Position numbers and translations under genes: made by a program
Shown: positions 32,942 to 42,900 of the stretch, piece by piece
How the letters are laid out: each line of letters starts with the position of its first letter
Numbering within the stretch: position 1 is the first letter of the stretch
The notes under the pieces: model-generated
Databases searched by the model: none
Told to the model about the DNA's origin: nothing
What the model saw: only the letters and a program-made list of their open reading frames with translations
Virus record (IMG/VR): IMGVR_UViG_3300028925_011754
Location: 1-44,209 of that record
Length of the DNA stretch: 44,209 bases
From: a virus
Reading direction: 5' to 3' (one strand)

Positions 32942-33841
32942 ATGGTAAACAAAAAAGAATCACCTATGAAGTTAGCTCCACTAGCCGCTATGGCTATAGT
33001 AAGTGGCGTTAAAGCGGGTGTTGATATATTTAGTGGTTTTGCTGCTAAAAGAAAAGCTCAAAAAGACTTAAAGAAACAGCAAGCAGAACTTGACAAAAGC
33101 ATGTCTGCTTATGAAAACTTTGACTTTAGAATTCAAAATCCTTACGAAGACTTAACTGTATCTACAGAGGGTCAAAAGCTAGCTAACGAACAAATGACAC
33201 AACAGTCCGCTAATACTTTGCAATCGCTAAAAGCAGGTACAACAGGTGCTGGAGCAGCGTCTTTAGCCACGGCTATATCTAGACAAGGTGCTTCAAATGC
33301 TAGAGCTGCGCAGGCTAGTACTGCTAACCAAGAGGCTGCTAACCAAAGATTAGCCGCGGGTGCTCAAGAGCAAATTGATCAAAATGTAAAACAACAAAAC
33401 TTTGGAAGAACAGAAACACTAGCGGCACTATCGCAACAAAATGTTGCTACGTCTCAAGGTATGTTAAACGATGCTAACGCTCAAATAACTGGTGGCGTTG
33501 GGGATTTACTAGGTTCTGTAACAAGCTTTGCGTCACAAGGCGGTTTTGGTGGTGGAGAAAAAACAATGACAGATCCAGTTGTTGGCAATATAGATGGTGA
33601 CGCTGCAGATGTTGCGTACAACACTAGAAGCGGTCAAACGTTTGGTATGAATAATCCAAGCACGCTAAACAAAACAGGAATCTTATACGAAGATCTTAAC
33701 ATGACAATAAAAAGATTACAAGAAGATCCAAACTTTAGACACTTGAACAGTGGTCAACTTAAAAGTATATTTGATGAGCAAAACCAAGGCACAGGTATAG
33801 GTTTTACTCCTAACTTAACGCTTGGAGGCATAACAGGATAA
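32942..33841 (+). CDS. Internal virion (ejection) protein, T7 gp14-like role
   Basis: 299 residues. It starts MVNKKESPMKLAP, which contains the SPMK motif of the small basic cluster, followed by a hydrophobic helix at about 14-36 (AAMAIVSGVKAGVDIFSGF). The middle is a long helical stretch rich in Gln and Ala with a Ser/Thr/Gly linker, and the C-terminal third is loosely folded. A short protein with one membrane helix and Ala/Gln-rich coils, ahead of a medium-sized and a giant protein, mirrors the T7 gp14-gp15-gp16 ejection trio. It would leave the capsid with the DNA and help cross the outer membrane. Confidence 0.65.
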   Translation: MVNKKESPMKLAPLAAMAIVSGVKAGVDIFSGFAAKRKAQKDLKKQQAELDKSMSAYENFDFRIQNPYEDLTVSTEGQKLANEQMTQQSANTLQSLKAGTTGAGAASLATAISRQGASNARAAQASTANQEAANQRLAAGAQEQIDQNVKQQNFGRTETLAALSQQNVATSQGMLNDANAQITGGVGDLLGSVTSFASQGGFGGGEKTMTDPVVGNIDGDAADVAYNTRSGQTFGMNNPSTLNKTGILYEDLNMTIKRLQEDPNFRHLNSGQLKSIFDEQNQGTGIGFTPNLTLGGITG

Positions 33842-33846
33842 TAATT

Positions 33847-35472
33847 ATGGCAAAAACAAACGCACTATTAGCAGGTAATGCTGCTATTAACAAAGCTAAA
33901 GCGGCTTCGGTAATAGACTACGGATCTATGCTTGACAAAAGCGTAGAAATATTAAACACAAGATTTCAACTAGCCAACGATACTACCGTTGCTTTTTTAA
34001 ATAACATGCCAGAAGACTTTTCTGCTGAGATTGTTCCAGTTGAAGGTAGAGAGCTTCTAACAAACTTTCTTAGAGAAAATAAAGATAGATATGCTGAGCT
34101 TTCAAAGACAGCAGGTAAGTACTCTAACAGACCTACTAGCGAAGAGTATTTAAACGCTACTAGAGAGCTAGACAAAATAAAAAACTCTTTTGCCTCTACT
34201 AAAGAATCTTTAGAAAACTTTTCTAAAACAAGAGAAGACGCAGCTAACAATGTTGGCAATTGGTCTCCGGCTATGACAGGCGTTGATCAAAACACTTATA
34301 AAGAAATAATAGGTAAAGAAGCTTATAAAAACTTAGAGTACACTACTGACGGTATATTTTATACCGATGCTGCTGGAAAAAGAACAAATATAAATGATTT
34401 AAGCGGTGTTGATACTAGAGCTTCAGGCGCAACAGACGCGCTTTACACTGCTTTAGATGCTAGTGCAAAAGCTGGTGGACAAGGATTAGAATTTACTTTT
34501 GATGAAAACGGAAATCCATCTGACTTAAATTCTAGGATGGTTTTAAGAAATGTAAACAACATACTGCTAGACAAGAAATCTGCAGCTGATTTGTTTATAG
34601 GTGGTGTTCCTGGTTACGAAGGAGACTTGAGCACAAATCCTTCTTATCAATACATAAACGAACAAGCGTCTTTAGGTAATGCAGATTATACTAGCATGCC
34701 TGTAGGAACTGATGGCAACGTAGACTTTACTAGTGACGAATATTTAATGAAACTAGAAGAACTTAAGTCAAACGTGCCTACAGAGTGGTTAAGCGGCTTT
34801 GTTATGGATATGATGAAGGACGCTAATAGTGAAGGGTTTGGTAAGTACAACGAAAGCGTAAAAACTAAAAGTGGCAAAGGCAGTGGCTTTGGAGATGAAA
34901 CAAATTTTGCTGGCTTCTTTACAGACCTTTACAATGGATCAATGATGAAAATACCTGGTCTTGGTCAAAAAGTTCAATACGCAAAATATAATACTGAAAA
35001 TCAACAAGTAGAAATATACAACTCTGACAGAGCTACGATTGGTGATCCAATGTCGTTAGGTGAGTTTATGGGTGAAGTTGGTGTTCCACAAGACGCTAGA
35101 CAAAAAGTATTAGACTACTTTACTGGAGCGCAAGATCCTGTATCAACAGAAACTAAAATGAGTCCGAAGGATGAAGAAAGAGTTAGAGATGCTTTTCCAG
35201 GAAGCAAAGAGGGTGGAAAGAAAATGAGAGTTGGTAGCAAAAATGATAACGACGACGATGAGGCTGTAGATAAACTAAGAACTTTATTTCCAGATATTGA
35301 AATTGATGTTTCAGAGTTTAATCTTAAAGAAAAAATAAGAATAGCAGATAAAGACTTTAAAATTAGAAGTGACGACTTTGATCCTCAGCAAGTTATAGAT
35401 CACTTAAACGATGTAATGTACGGCAAAAAATCTTCATCTAATAAGGTGGATGACGCATTAAACAAAAAATAA
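33847..35472 (+). CDS. Internal virion (ejection) protein, T7 gp15-like role
   Basis: 541 residues, acidic and mostly helical, beginning MAKTNALLAGNAAINKAK. The N-terminal 150 residues are long helices with regular Leu/Lys/Glu spacing. About 165-300 is Gly/Asp-rich and probably folded, and the C-terminal 100 residues are charged and partly disordered. There is no membrane segment and no enzymatic motif. It lies between a gp14-like and a gp16-like protein with gaps of 5 and 11 nt, so a middle component of the ejection apparatus is the simplest reading. Confidence 0.6.
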   Translation: MAKTNALLAGNAAINKAKAASVIDYGSMLDKSVEILNTRFQLANDTTVAFLNNMPEDFSAEIVPVEGRELLTNFLRENKDRYAELSKTAGKYSNRPTSEEYLNATRELDKIKNSFASTKESLENFSKTREDAANNVGNWSPAMTGVDQNTYKEIIGKEAYKNLEYTTDGIFYTDAAGKRTNINDLSGVDTRASGATDALYTALDASAKAGGQGLEFTFDENGNPSDLNSRMVLRNVNNILLDKKSAADLFIGGVPGYEGDLSTNPSYQYINEQASLGNADYTSMPVGTDGNVDFTSDEYLMKLEELKSNVPTEWLSGFVMDMMKDANSEGFGKYNESVKTKSGKGSGFGDETNFAGFFTDLYNGSMMKIPGLGQKVQYAKYNTENQQVEIYNSDRATIGDPMSLGEFMGEVGVPQDARQKVLDYFTGAQDPVSTETKMSPKDEERVRDAFPGSKEGGKKMRVGSKNDNDDDEAVDKLRTLFPDIEIDVSEFNLKEKIRIADKDFKIRSDDFDPQQVIDHLNDVMYGKKSSSNKVDDALNKK

Positions 35473-35483
35473 ATTATTAATAC

Positions 35484-38400
35484 ATGTTTGAACTAAACGG
35501 CGTAGAGCTAACATCACAAGACATAAAAAATTATGCTCAAGAAAACGATATGTCTTTTACAGAAGGCTATGAGTTTCTCTTAGGCAAAGGTCTTAAAGAG
35601 AAAAGCGTAGAGTCATCTGTTGGCCTTATGGAAAACTTGTTTCCACAAATAGACCCTGTTGAGGAAATAGAAGATGTTTCTTCTGTTAAAGACGCTGGCG
35701 TTTGGGCAATGACAGGTATTGTAGACGCTATGGATGACCTTGGGAATATTTTTACTGGTAGCGTGCAAAGAGCTAAGCTACTAGATCCAATAAGTAGAAT
35801 TAAAAAAGGTACAGCAACAGACGAAGATATTCAACAAGTTCTTGAGTTTAACAAGAATCCAGACATCGGCATGACTGACGAAATACTTAAGCAGGATTTT
35901 GAAAGAGAACTAATAGCTGAAAAGTATGGTAAACCAGCCGCGTTCTTTATGACGTTTTTTAAAGAAGGTACTGCGCAGAAATTTCTTCAAAGCACATTTC
36001 TTCAGGTTGGCGCTCTTGCAACAGAAAGAGGTAGAGCACAAGCCGCCAAAGGAGCTGGTATAGGAGTTGGTACAGCGGCATCGTTAAACCTTGTCCCTGG
36101 TTTAGCGTTTTTACCAGAAGAAATAGCTTCAATACCTATAATGGCGCTTTCAGGAGGTTATGCCGGGATAAGCCAAGCTTTAGAAGTTCAACTTACATTG
36201 TCAGAGCTTATTACCGAAGAGCTTTTAGAAAAAGGTATAAATGCTAACGACGCAACAGTAGAAGACGTTAGAGCCATAATGGAAGATGAAGAGGTGTTTA
36301 GCGATATTAGAAAGAGAGCCGTAAGAAGAGGTAACACTATTGGAACAATAGATGGTTTTACTGGTATTTTTCTGAAAGGAGCTATTAGAAAAGGTAGAGG
36401 CGTTACTAAGCGTAGTATACCTACTAGAAGCAGAACGTCAGGATATTTAGCAGGAAGTGCGTTTGAAACAGGTATGGGTTTAACCAGTGAATTAGCTGGG
36501 CAAATAGCAGGTGAACAAGACTTAGACATTACAGCTATACTTGAAGAAGGTTTTATAGATAAAACCATGGCGCCGGTAAGCCTTGCGTCTAACCTTTACA
36601 AAGGTCCTGCTACTTACAGCATAAACGGCAAAGAAGGTGATAGTGGAAAAATGTCTGCTAAAAAGTTTTTTAAATACGTAAATAGCTTGTCAGACACAGA
36701 GCTTTACGAGCAAATGCCTTTGTTTAAAGTAGAAAACGATAAGCTTGCTAGCAACATATTGAACCAAAGAGTTTACGATGTAGCTGTTGATATGGAAGTT
36801 GACACTAGAATTAACGATCCTAAAAAAAGAGCTGAAGCAATAAAACTTCAAAAAGAGCTTAATAAAATAAAAGACAAAAAAGGTGCTACTTACGATAAAA
36901 GAAGAAGCAAGTTAAAAGAAAAAATCAACGCAATAGCAGACGAGTTTGCTGACAATGAAGTTGACGTTACTAAAGAACAACAAAATGAAGCTATTAAGCT
37001 TGAAAGAAAAGACAACGTAAAAAAGTTAATAAAAAGCGAATCTGAAAAGCTAAAAGAAATGGGTAAAGACCTTGGAGGTCTTGATCTAGACGCTTACGAT
37101 ACGGAACAAGAAATGGTTGACGCCTTTGTAGCTGCAGGCGGTAACATAAACGAAATAAGTAGAGACGCTGACGGTAAGGTAACACAAGAAGCTTTGATAC
37201 TAGGCGAAAAAATGTTTATCAACATAGATCGCGCTGCTGCAATAGAATCTATAAATCCAGCATCTCACGAGGTACTACACAGAGTAATAGGTAACTCATT
37301 TGCAAGCCTTGATGAAGCTACTAGGCTTAAAGTTGCTGGAGGCTTTTTCAACACAATGACTAAGTCACAAAGAAAGTTTGTTACACAAAGACTTAAAGAT
37401 GATTACAATGTAGACACTGTTGATGATAGCTTTTTCAAAACTAATCAGGCAGAAGAAATATTTACAGTGTTTGCTCAAGGTATAAGAGATAATGATATTA
37501 CTTTTGATGAAGGATTGTTTAGTAAACTAGGTCTTATACTACAGGAGTTTCTTAGAAAGTCACCTATATTCAAGGGTAAGTTTAAAGGAGAATTTACCAA
37601 CGGTAAACAAGTGTACAATTTCTTAAAACAGTATAATCAAGACGTCGAGACTGGAAAGTTTAGTGAAAGAGTAAAAGACTTTGCCGCTGTAGACAGAGCT
37701 GACGAAACTAAAACCGCAGCGTCTAACAGACAGATTTCTGATGAAGCTAAAAATATACAAGCTGAAGTTGATGCGTTAGGTAAAAAAGCTGATGGTAGCA
37801 AGATGACTAAGGCAGAGTATGACGCTGGTCCTAACATCAAAGCATACGAAGAACTTATTTCTAAAGGCAAGTTAAGAACATTAATTAAAAACCAACTTGT
37901 AAAGCAAGGTATAGACATACAAGCAGAAGACGCTAATGTTAATGGAATACCTTTGCAAGAGTTTTTAGAAGATGTTGAAGGAAGGCTTACTACGGAAATA
38001 TTAAATTTTAATCCAGATAAAGAAACTACAACTCAAGGTAAGTTTGGACTTTCTGGTTTTATAAACCAAAGAATAATATTTAGAACTGGTGACGTTGCTA
38101 AAACTGGTAAGAAGAGAGTTGATACTAAGTCGCTAGATAAAGAGCAAGAGTCTGCAGGCGGAAAGTCTATGGCTGACAACATACAAGATAAAGAAGATGC
38201 TAGCTTAGAAGACTTAGAAACAGAAGATTTATCTGCTCAAGCGCAGCAAGACAAGAAGATAAAAGAAGATAAAGGAGAAGCTGGCATATTTTCTAAGCTT
38301 AGAAAAAGACTAACCTTAAAAGGACAACCTATACTAGGTGAAAGAACTAACTCTGAGTCTATTGTAAATACTATACTAGTAGAAGTAAGAAGAATATTTG

Positions 38401-41400
38401 TTTCAGAAAGAACACCTTTGTCTAGCGATAGTTTTTTAGCTAACTTAGAAAAGTCTTTAGACGCAAGATTATTTAAGCTTATAAAAAATGCTTTAGGTAC
38501 TAAAAAAGCTTACGATGACTTTATAATAGAAAACGCTTCTGAAATAGCTAATCTACCTACTAAGCACTTAGTTGCTTTAGAAAGAGAGGTTAAAGACGAT
38601 GCTGATCGTATGTTCACTGAGTTTGACAAAAAGCTTACGTCAAAAGAAGATGTTCAAAGAGCTGTAGATCAAGGACTATTAGACAAAGATGCTTTAACTA
38701 AAATAGACAAAGGACAAGCTGTTAATCTTTACAGAAAGAAAAACAACATAAACCTTGACAACGTGGTTAAGTTTTTTGACGCACCACCTGTAAACCCTAA
38801 GACTAGTAAGCGCAGTGGTTTAAAAGGTACTAGAAAAGATACATTGGCTAGAAGATTTGCTTTTGAGTTAGCTCAAGATGCTTTACCAGAGATCGCTAGC
38901 ATGCCTGAGGTTGCAGATTACAGAAGTTTAATAGATAATGCTGAGTTTGGTAAGGTTCAAATAAACGAGCTCTCTAGAATGATTAATAGAGAGCCTAGGT
39001 TAATGTTTTCAGAAACAAAAGCTTCAGGTAAAAGAGCGCCTCTTACTAACACACAAAAAGCGCTACAGAAAGGCTCAAATATAAGCGTCCCTGTTCAAAA
39101 TTATCTTGAAAAATTATTGAATGGCGAGCTTAAACAAAGTGAAATTGACGAAAATGACATAAATCAACTATTAGCTAACAAGTTTTTTTTAGAAAGACCG
39201 TATGAAAGAATTTCAGACAAAGGAATACTTAAAGACTTGCTAAGTGAAATAACAAAATTAAGAAAGAAAGGTTTTAAAACGCAGAAGATTTACAAAATGT
39301 ACGAGCAGCACTTTATTGCTTTAGCTAATGCCGTAATGCAAGAAAACTCTGCTATTTCCGCTGATAAGGTTGTTAGAGAAGGAGGTAGACCTGATCTTAC
39401 GTTTATATACGATAACAGCGGCACTATAGTTGGTGTTGAAATAAAAATGGATACAGCTAGAGGAGTTGCTCAAACAGCCTCATTTAAGCTTGTTAACGAT
39501 AAGTTTGAAGTTTCTTTTTCAAACCCTAATCCTCAAGACACACAGGCTGAACAAGATCTTCAAAATAAAATGTCAGAAAGGCTTGCGCAATTGCTTGAAG
39601 GCATTAGCTTTGACAATGAAAACCAAGGCGTAAGCACTGATGACGCTAATAAATTAAAGCTGATTTCACACACGTTCTTGAAAGATATGCGCGTTGAGAT
39701 TACTGCTGCTTACATTGCGGCGCACTACAACATGAAAAACTTACCAGAAACATTTATAAACATAGGTAACGCTGGCTTGTTCTATATGCTAGAGAATGTT
39801 GTAAAACCTGAACAATCAAAGTTCTACAAAGATAAAGTTAAAAAGCTTGTTAGCGAGGGTATAAGCGAGGCAGACGCTCAAAAACAAGCTCGCAAAGAGT
39901 TTGTAGAAACAAGAGAAATAACGATGAGAGTAGCTGAAGCCTTAAATATACCTGAGTTAAAGTCAAATCAAAAATTATACTTAGGCGCTAGACTAATTAT
40001 TAGTGACGCTAGAAAAACAAAAGGCAACACGCACAGAGTTACAGGTAAGATAGAGCCTCAAATAGATTCTAAAAACTTTGACAAGTCAACGTTTGGAAAT
40101 CTTTCTAATCCTAAAGACATGGCTAGGTTTGTTGAAGCTTTAAACAATGACTCAGTTAAGTACGGTTCAAAGTCTTCTAACAGAAACCTTCAAAAAGCGG
40201 CAATGAATGCTAGGCTAGTAGACAAAAACACTAAAGCCAAAGGTATTAGTATATGGGACTTTGATGACACCCTAGCTCAGACTAAATCTAATGTACTTTT
40301 CACTGATCCTAACGGCAAGAAAGGAAAGCTTAATGCAGAAGACTTTGCTAAGAAAGGAGCTGATCTATTGTCAAAAGGATACGTGTTTGACTTTTCAGAG
40401 TTTAGCAAGGTAACAGATGGTACGCCTGGGCCTTTCTTCAAAAAGGCTATTGACAGAATTAAAAAGTTTGGAAATAAAGATAACTTCATATTAACAGCAA
40501 GACCTGCCGACGCTGCTGGTCCTATTAAGCAGTTTTTAGACAGCTTAGGTTTAGACATACCTTTAGAAAATATAACTGGACTAACAAACTCTACTCCGCA
40601 AGCAAAAGCTCTTTGGATAGTAGACAAGGTTGCTGATGGATATAATGATATTTATTTTGCAGACGATGCTTTAGCTAATGTTCAAGTTGTTAAAGACGTG
40701 CTAGAACAGTTTGACATAAAGTCTGACGTGCAACAAGCTAAAATAAAAGCTAGTAATAGAAAAAGCGTAGACTTTAACAAGATACTAGAAAGAAAAACTG
40801 GTGTTCCTTTTGACGAAACATTTTCTAGAGCAAGAGCTATAAAGAGAGGTAAGGATAAGAATAAATTTCAATTGTTTGTTCCTCCAAGCGCTGAGGATTT
40901 TGTAGGACTAATATACTACATGATTGGCAAAGGCAGACAAGGAGAACAAGACTTTCAGTTTTTAAAGAAAAACTTAATAGATCCTTTTGCTAGAGCTAGT
41001 AGAGAGGTGGATATGGCTAGACAGTCGATAGTGAACGATTGGAACAACGTTAGAAAAAAACATAAAGCCGCGGTTAAAAAGCTAAGTAAAAAAATACCAG
41101 GCATGGATTACACTTATGATGATGCTATTAGAGTGTTTTTGTGGGAGATTACTGGTCAAGAAATACCTGGCTTAGATAAAAAAGAAATTAGAGAGCTAAG
41201 AGACGTTGTAGTAAAAAACATGGGGCTAATAAAGTTTGCTATGGATCTTAAGCTTATAGTACAACTAAAAGATGGATACGTTAAGCCCGGTGAATCATGG
41301 ACGGCTGGTAGTATAGCGTCAGATGTTAACGAAGCTGTAAACGACATTAGAAGAAGTGAGTTTTTACAAGAATGGTCACAAAACATTAAAGAGCTATTTA

Positions 41401-42881
41401 CCGAAGAGAACTTAAACAAACTTGAAGCATTGTTTGGAACTACATACAGACAGTCGCTTGAAGACATTCTTTATAGAATGGAAAAAGGTAAAAATAGACC
41501 TAAAGGAACAGACGCTGCTACAAATAGATTTATGAATTGGTTAGCTGGGTCTGTTGGTGCTATAATGTTTTTTAACGTTAAGTCTGCTGTTCTTCAAAAT
41601 ATATCTATATTAAACTACATAAACTACACAGATAATAACCCTATTCAAGCAGCTAAAGCTTTTGCTAATCAAAAGCAATACTGGGCAGACTTTGCTTTTA
41701 TATTTAATTCTGACTTTTTAAAACAAAGAAGATCTGGCCTTAACACACACATCGAGTCTAACGAGCTAGCTTCAATAGCTGCAAACGCGACAAATAAAGC
41801 TAGAGCAATACTAGCTTACTTGCTTAAAATAGGTTTTACACCTACTCAAATAGCAGATAGCTTTGCAATTTCAGTGGGAGGAGCAACATTTTATAGAAAC
41901 AGAGTAAAAAGATTTGTTAGTGAAGGCATGAGTCAAGCAGAAGCTGAAACACAAGCTTTTGCAGAGTTTAGAGAAACAACAGAAGAGTCTCAACAGTCTG
42001 CTAGACCTGATAGAATATCGAAGCAACAAGCTTCAAGCTTGGGAAGGTTATTGTTAAACTTTCAAAACTATCCAATGCAGCAAAACAGAATAATAAAGAA
42101 AACTGTTTTAGATATGAAAAACGGTAGAGGAGACATGAAGCAACATGTTTCTAGGTTATTGTACTATGGATTTGCTCAAAACATAATATTTTTATCTCTT
42201 CAAAACGCTTTATTTGCAATGCTGTTTGAGGAAGCAGAAGATGATGACGAGCTTTTAGACACTAAGACTGAAAGAATATTTAACGGTGTGGCAGACACGC
42301 TGCTTAGAGGATCTGGAATAGTTGGTGGAGTAATAGCTACAGTTAAGAATACTTTGTTAATGGCAGACAAGCAGCTAAAGAAAGGTAGAAAAGGTGAAGG
42401 CGCTAAAGTACTGATAGAAGTGGCAAATCTATCACCATCGGTAGGTAGCAAATTAAGAAAGATATATAAAGGATACAAAAGTGCAGATTGGGACAGAAAC
42501 GCTATATCAGAAATGCCTTTATACGATTCTAGAAATCCTATATGGAGTATATCTGCGCCAGTTATTGAAGCCACTACAAACGCACCTGTTGACAGAATTG
42601 TAAGAAAAATAAACAATATAAGACTAGCTCTAGACTCCAACTACTCTGCAATGGCTAGATTATCAATGTTTCTTGGTGTTAGTCCTTACGAGCTAGGTAT
42701 AAACCCAAGTAAAGATGTTAAAGACGCTAAGCAAAGAGCAAAAGACAAAAATAAAGGCAAAGGTAATCAGTCTACTTCTACTAAGAAAGGAGAAAAAAGA
42801 TGCAAAGCTGCTACTAGCTCTGGCCCACGATGTAAAAACATGACGAACAACAAAAACGGTAGGTGTTATGCTCACCAATAA
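35484..42881 (+). CDS. Giant multi-domain ejection protein, T7 gp16-like role
   Basis: 2465 residues. Visible elements in order: FELNGVELTSQDIKN at the N-terminus; a hydrophobic Gly/Ala-rich region at about 190-235; HEVLH at 595-599, a zinc-protease motif; a PD-(D/E)XK-like nuclease core with Pro1303-Asp1304 and Glu1319-Ile-Lys1321; a HAD phosphatase with DFDDT (Asp1592, Asp1594), ILTARP near 1671 and ADD at 1726-1728; hydrophobic segments near 2020 and 2240; and a C-terminal zinc knuckle with CKAATSSGPRC and CYAH. I infer that it is carried in the capsid and injected first, bringing several enzymatic activities into the host. Each motif is visible, but activity is not proven. Confidence 0.72.
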   Translation: MFELNGVELTSQDIKNYAQENDMSFTEGYEFLLGKGLKEKSVESSVGLMENLFPQIDPVEEIEDVSSVKDAGVWAMTGIVDAMDDLGNIFTGSVQRAKLLDPISRIKKGTATDEDIQQVLEFNKNPDIGMTDEILKQDFERELIAEKYGKPAAFFMTFFKEGTAQKFLQSTFLQVGALATERGRAQAAKGAGIGVGTAASLNLVPGLAFLPEEIASIPIMALSGGYAGISQALEVQLTLSELITEELLEKGINANDATVEDVRAIMEDEEVFSDIRKRAVRRGNTIGTIDGFTGIFLKGAIRKGRGVTKRSIPTRSRTSGYLAGSAFETGMGLTSELAGQIAGEQDLDITAILEEGFIDKTMAPVSLASNLYKGPATYSINGKEGDSGKMSAKKFFKYVNSLSDTELYEQMPLFKVENDKLASNILNQRVYDVAVDMEVDTRINDPKKRAEAIKLQKELNKIKDKKGATYDKRRSKLKEKINAIADEFADNEVDVTKEQQNEAIKLERKDNVKKLIKSESEKLKEMGKDLGGLDLDAYDTEQEMVDAFVAAGGNINEISRDADGKVTQEALILGEKMFINIDRAAAIESINPASHEVLHRVIGNSFASLDEATRLKVAGGFFNTMTKSQRKFVTQRLKDDYNVDTVDDSFFKTNQAEEIFTVFAQGIRDNDITFDEGLFSKLGLILQEFLRKSPIFKGKFKGEFTNGKQVYNFLKQYNQDVETGKFSERVKDFAAVDRADETKTAASNRQISDEAKNIQAEVDALGKKADGSKMTKAEYDAGPNIKAYEELISKGKLRTLIKNQLVKQGIDIQAEDANVNGIPLQEFLEDVEGRLTTEILNFNPDKETTTQGKFGLSGFINQRIIFRTGDVAKTGKKRVDTKSLDKEQESAGGKSMADNIQDKEDASLEDLETEDLSAQAQQDKKIKEDKGEAGIFSKLRKRLTLKGQPILGERTNSESIVNTILVEVRRIFVSERTPLSSDSFLANLEKSLDARLFKLIKNALGTKKAYDDFIIENASEIANLPTKHLVALEREVKDDADRMFTEFDKKLTSKEDVQRAVDQGLLDKDALTKIDKGQAVNLYRKKNNINLDNVVKFFDAPPVNPKTSKRSGLKGTRKDTLARRFAFELAQDALPEIASMPEVADYRSLIDNAEFGKVQINELSRMINREPRLMFSETKASGKRAPLTNTQKALQKGSNISVPVQNYLEKLLNGELKQSEIDENDINQLLANKFFLERPYERISDKGILKDLLSEITKLRKKGFKTQKIYKMYEQHFIALANAVMQENSAISADKVVREGGRPDLTFIYDNSGTIVGVEIKMDTARGVAQTASFKLVNDKFEVSFSNPNPQDTQAEQDLQNKMSERLAQLLEGISFDNENQGVSTDDANKLKLISHTFLKDMRVEITAAYIAAHYNMKNLPETFINIGNAGLFYMLENVVKPEQSKFYKDKVKKLVSEGISEADAQKQARKEFVETREITMRVAEALNIPELKSNQKLYLGARLIISDARKTKGNTHRVTGKIEPQIDSKNFDKSTFGNLSNPKDMARFVEALNNDSVKYGSKSSNRNLQKAAMNARLVDKNTKAKGISIWDFDDTLAQTKSNVLFTDPNGKKGKLNAEDFAKKGADLLSKGYVFDFSEFSKVTDGTPGPFFKKAIDRIKKFGNKDNFILTARPADAAGPIKQFLDSLGLDIPLENITGLTNSTPQAKALWIVDKVADGYNDIYFADDALANVQVVKDVLEQFDIKSDVQQAKIKASNRKSVDFNKILERKTGVPFDETFSRARAIKRGKDKNKFQLFVPPSAEDFVGLIYYMIGKGRQGEQDFQFLKKNLIDPFARASREVDMARQSIVNDWNNVRKKHKAAVKKLSKKIPGMDYTYDDAIRVFLWEITGQEIPGLDKKEIRELRDVVVKNMGLIKFAMDLKLIVQLKDGYVKPGESWTAGSIASDVNEAVNDIRRSEFLQEWSQNIKELFTEENLNKLEALFGTTYRQSLEDILYRMEKGKNRPKGTDAATNRFMNWLAGSVGAIMFFNVKSAVLQNISILNYINYTDNNPIQAAKAFANQKQYWADFAFIFNSDFLKQRRSGLNTHIESNELASIAANATNKARAILAYLLKIGFTPTQIADSFAISVGGATFYRNRVKRFVSEGMSQAEAETQAFAEFRETTEESQQSARPDRISKQQASSLGRLLLNFQNYPMQQNRIIKKTVLDMKNGRGDMKQHVSRLLYYGFAQNIIFLSLQNALFAMLFEEAEDDDELLDTKTERIFNGVADTLLRGSGIVGGVIATVKNTLLMADKQLKKGRKGEGAKVLIEVANLSPSVGSKLRKIYKGYKSADWDRNAISEMPLYDSRNPIWSISAPVIEATTNAPVDRIVRKINNIRLALDSNYSAMARLSMFLGVSPYELGINPSKDVKDAKQRAKDKNKGKGNQSTSTKKGEKRCKAATSSGPRCKNMTNNKNGRCYAHQ

Positions 42882-42900
42882 TCGTGTAATAATTAATACT

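Noticed and set aside
42200-42640. Minus-strand frame of 146 codons with membrane-like product
   Set aside because: Lies inside the giant ejection gene; Ser/Leu-rich shadow without leader or neighbours.
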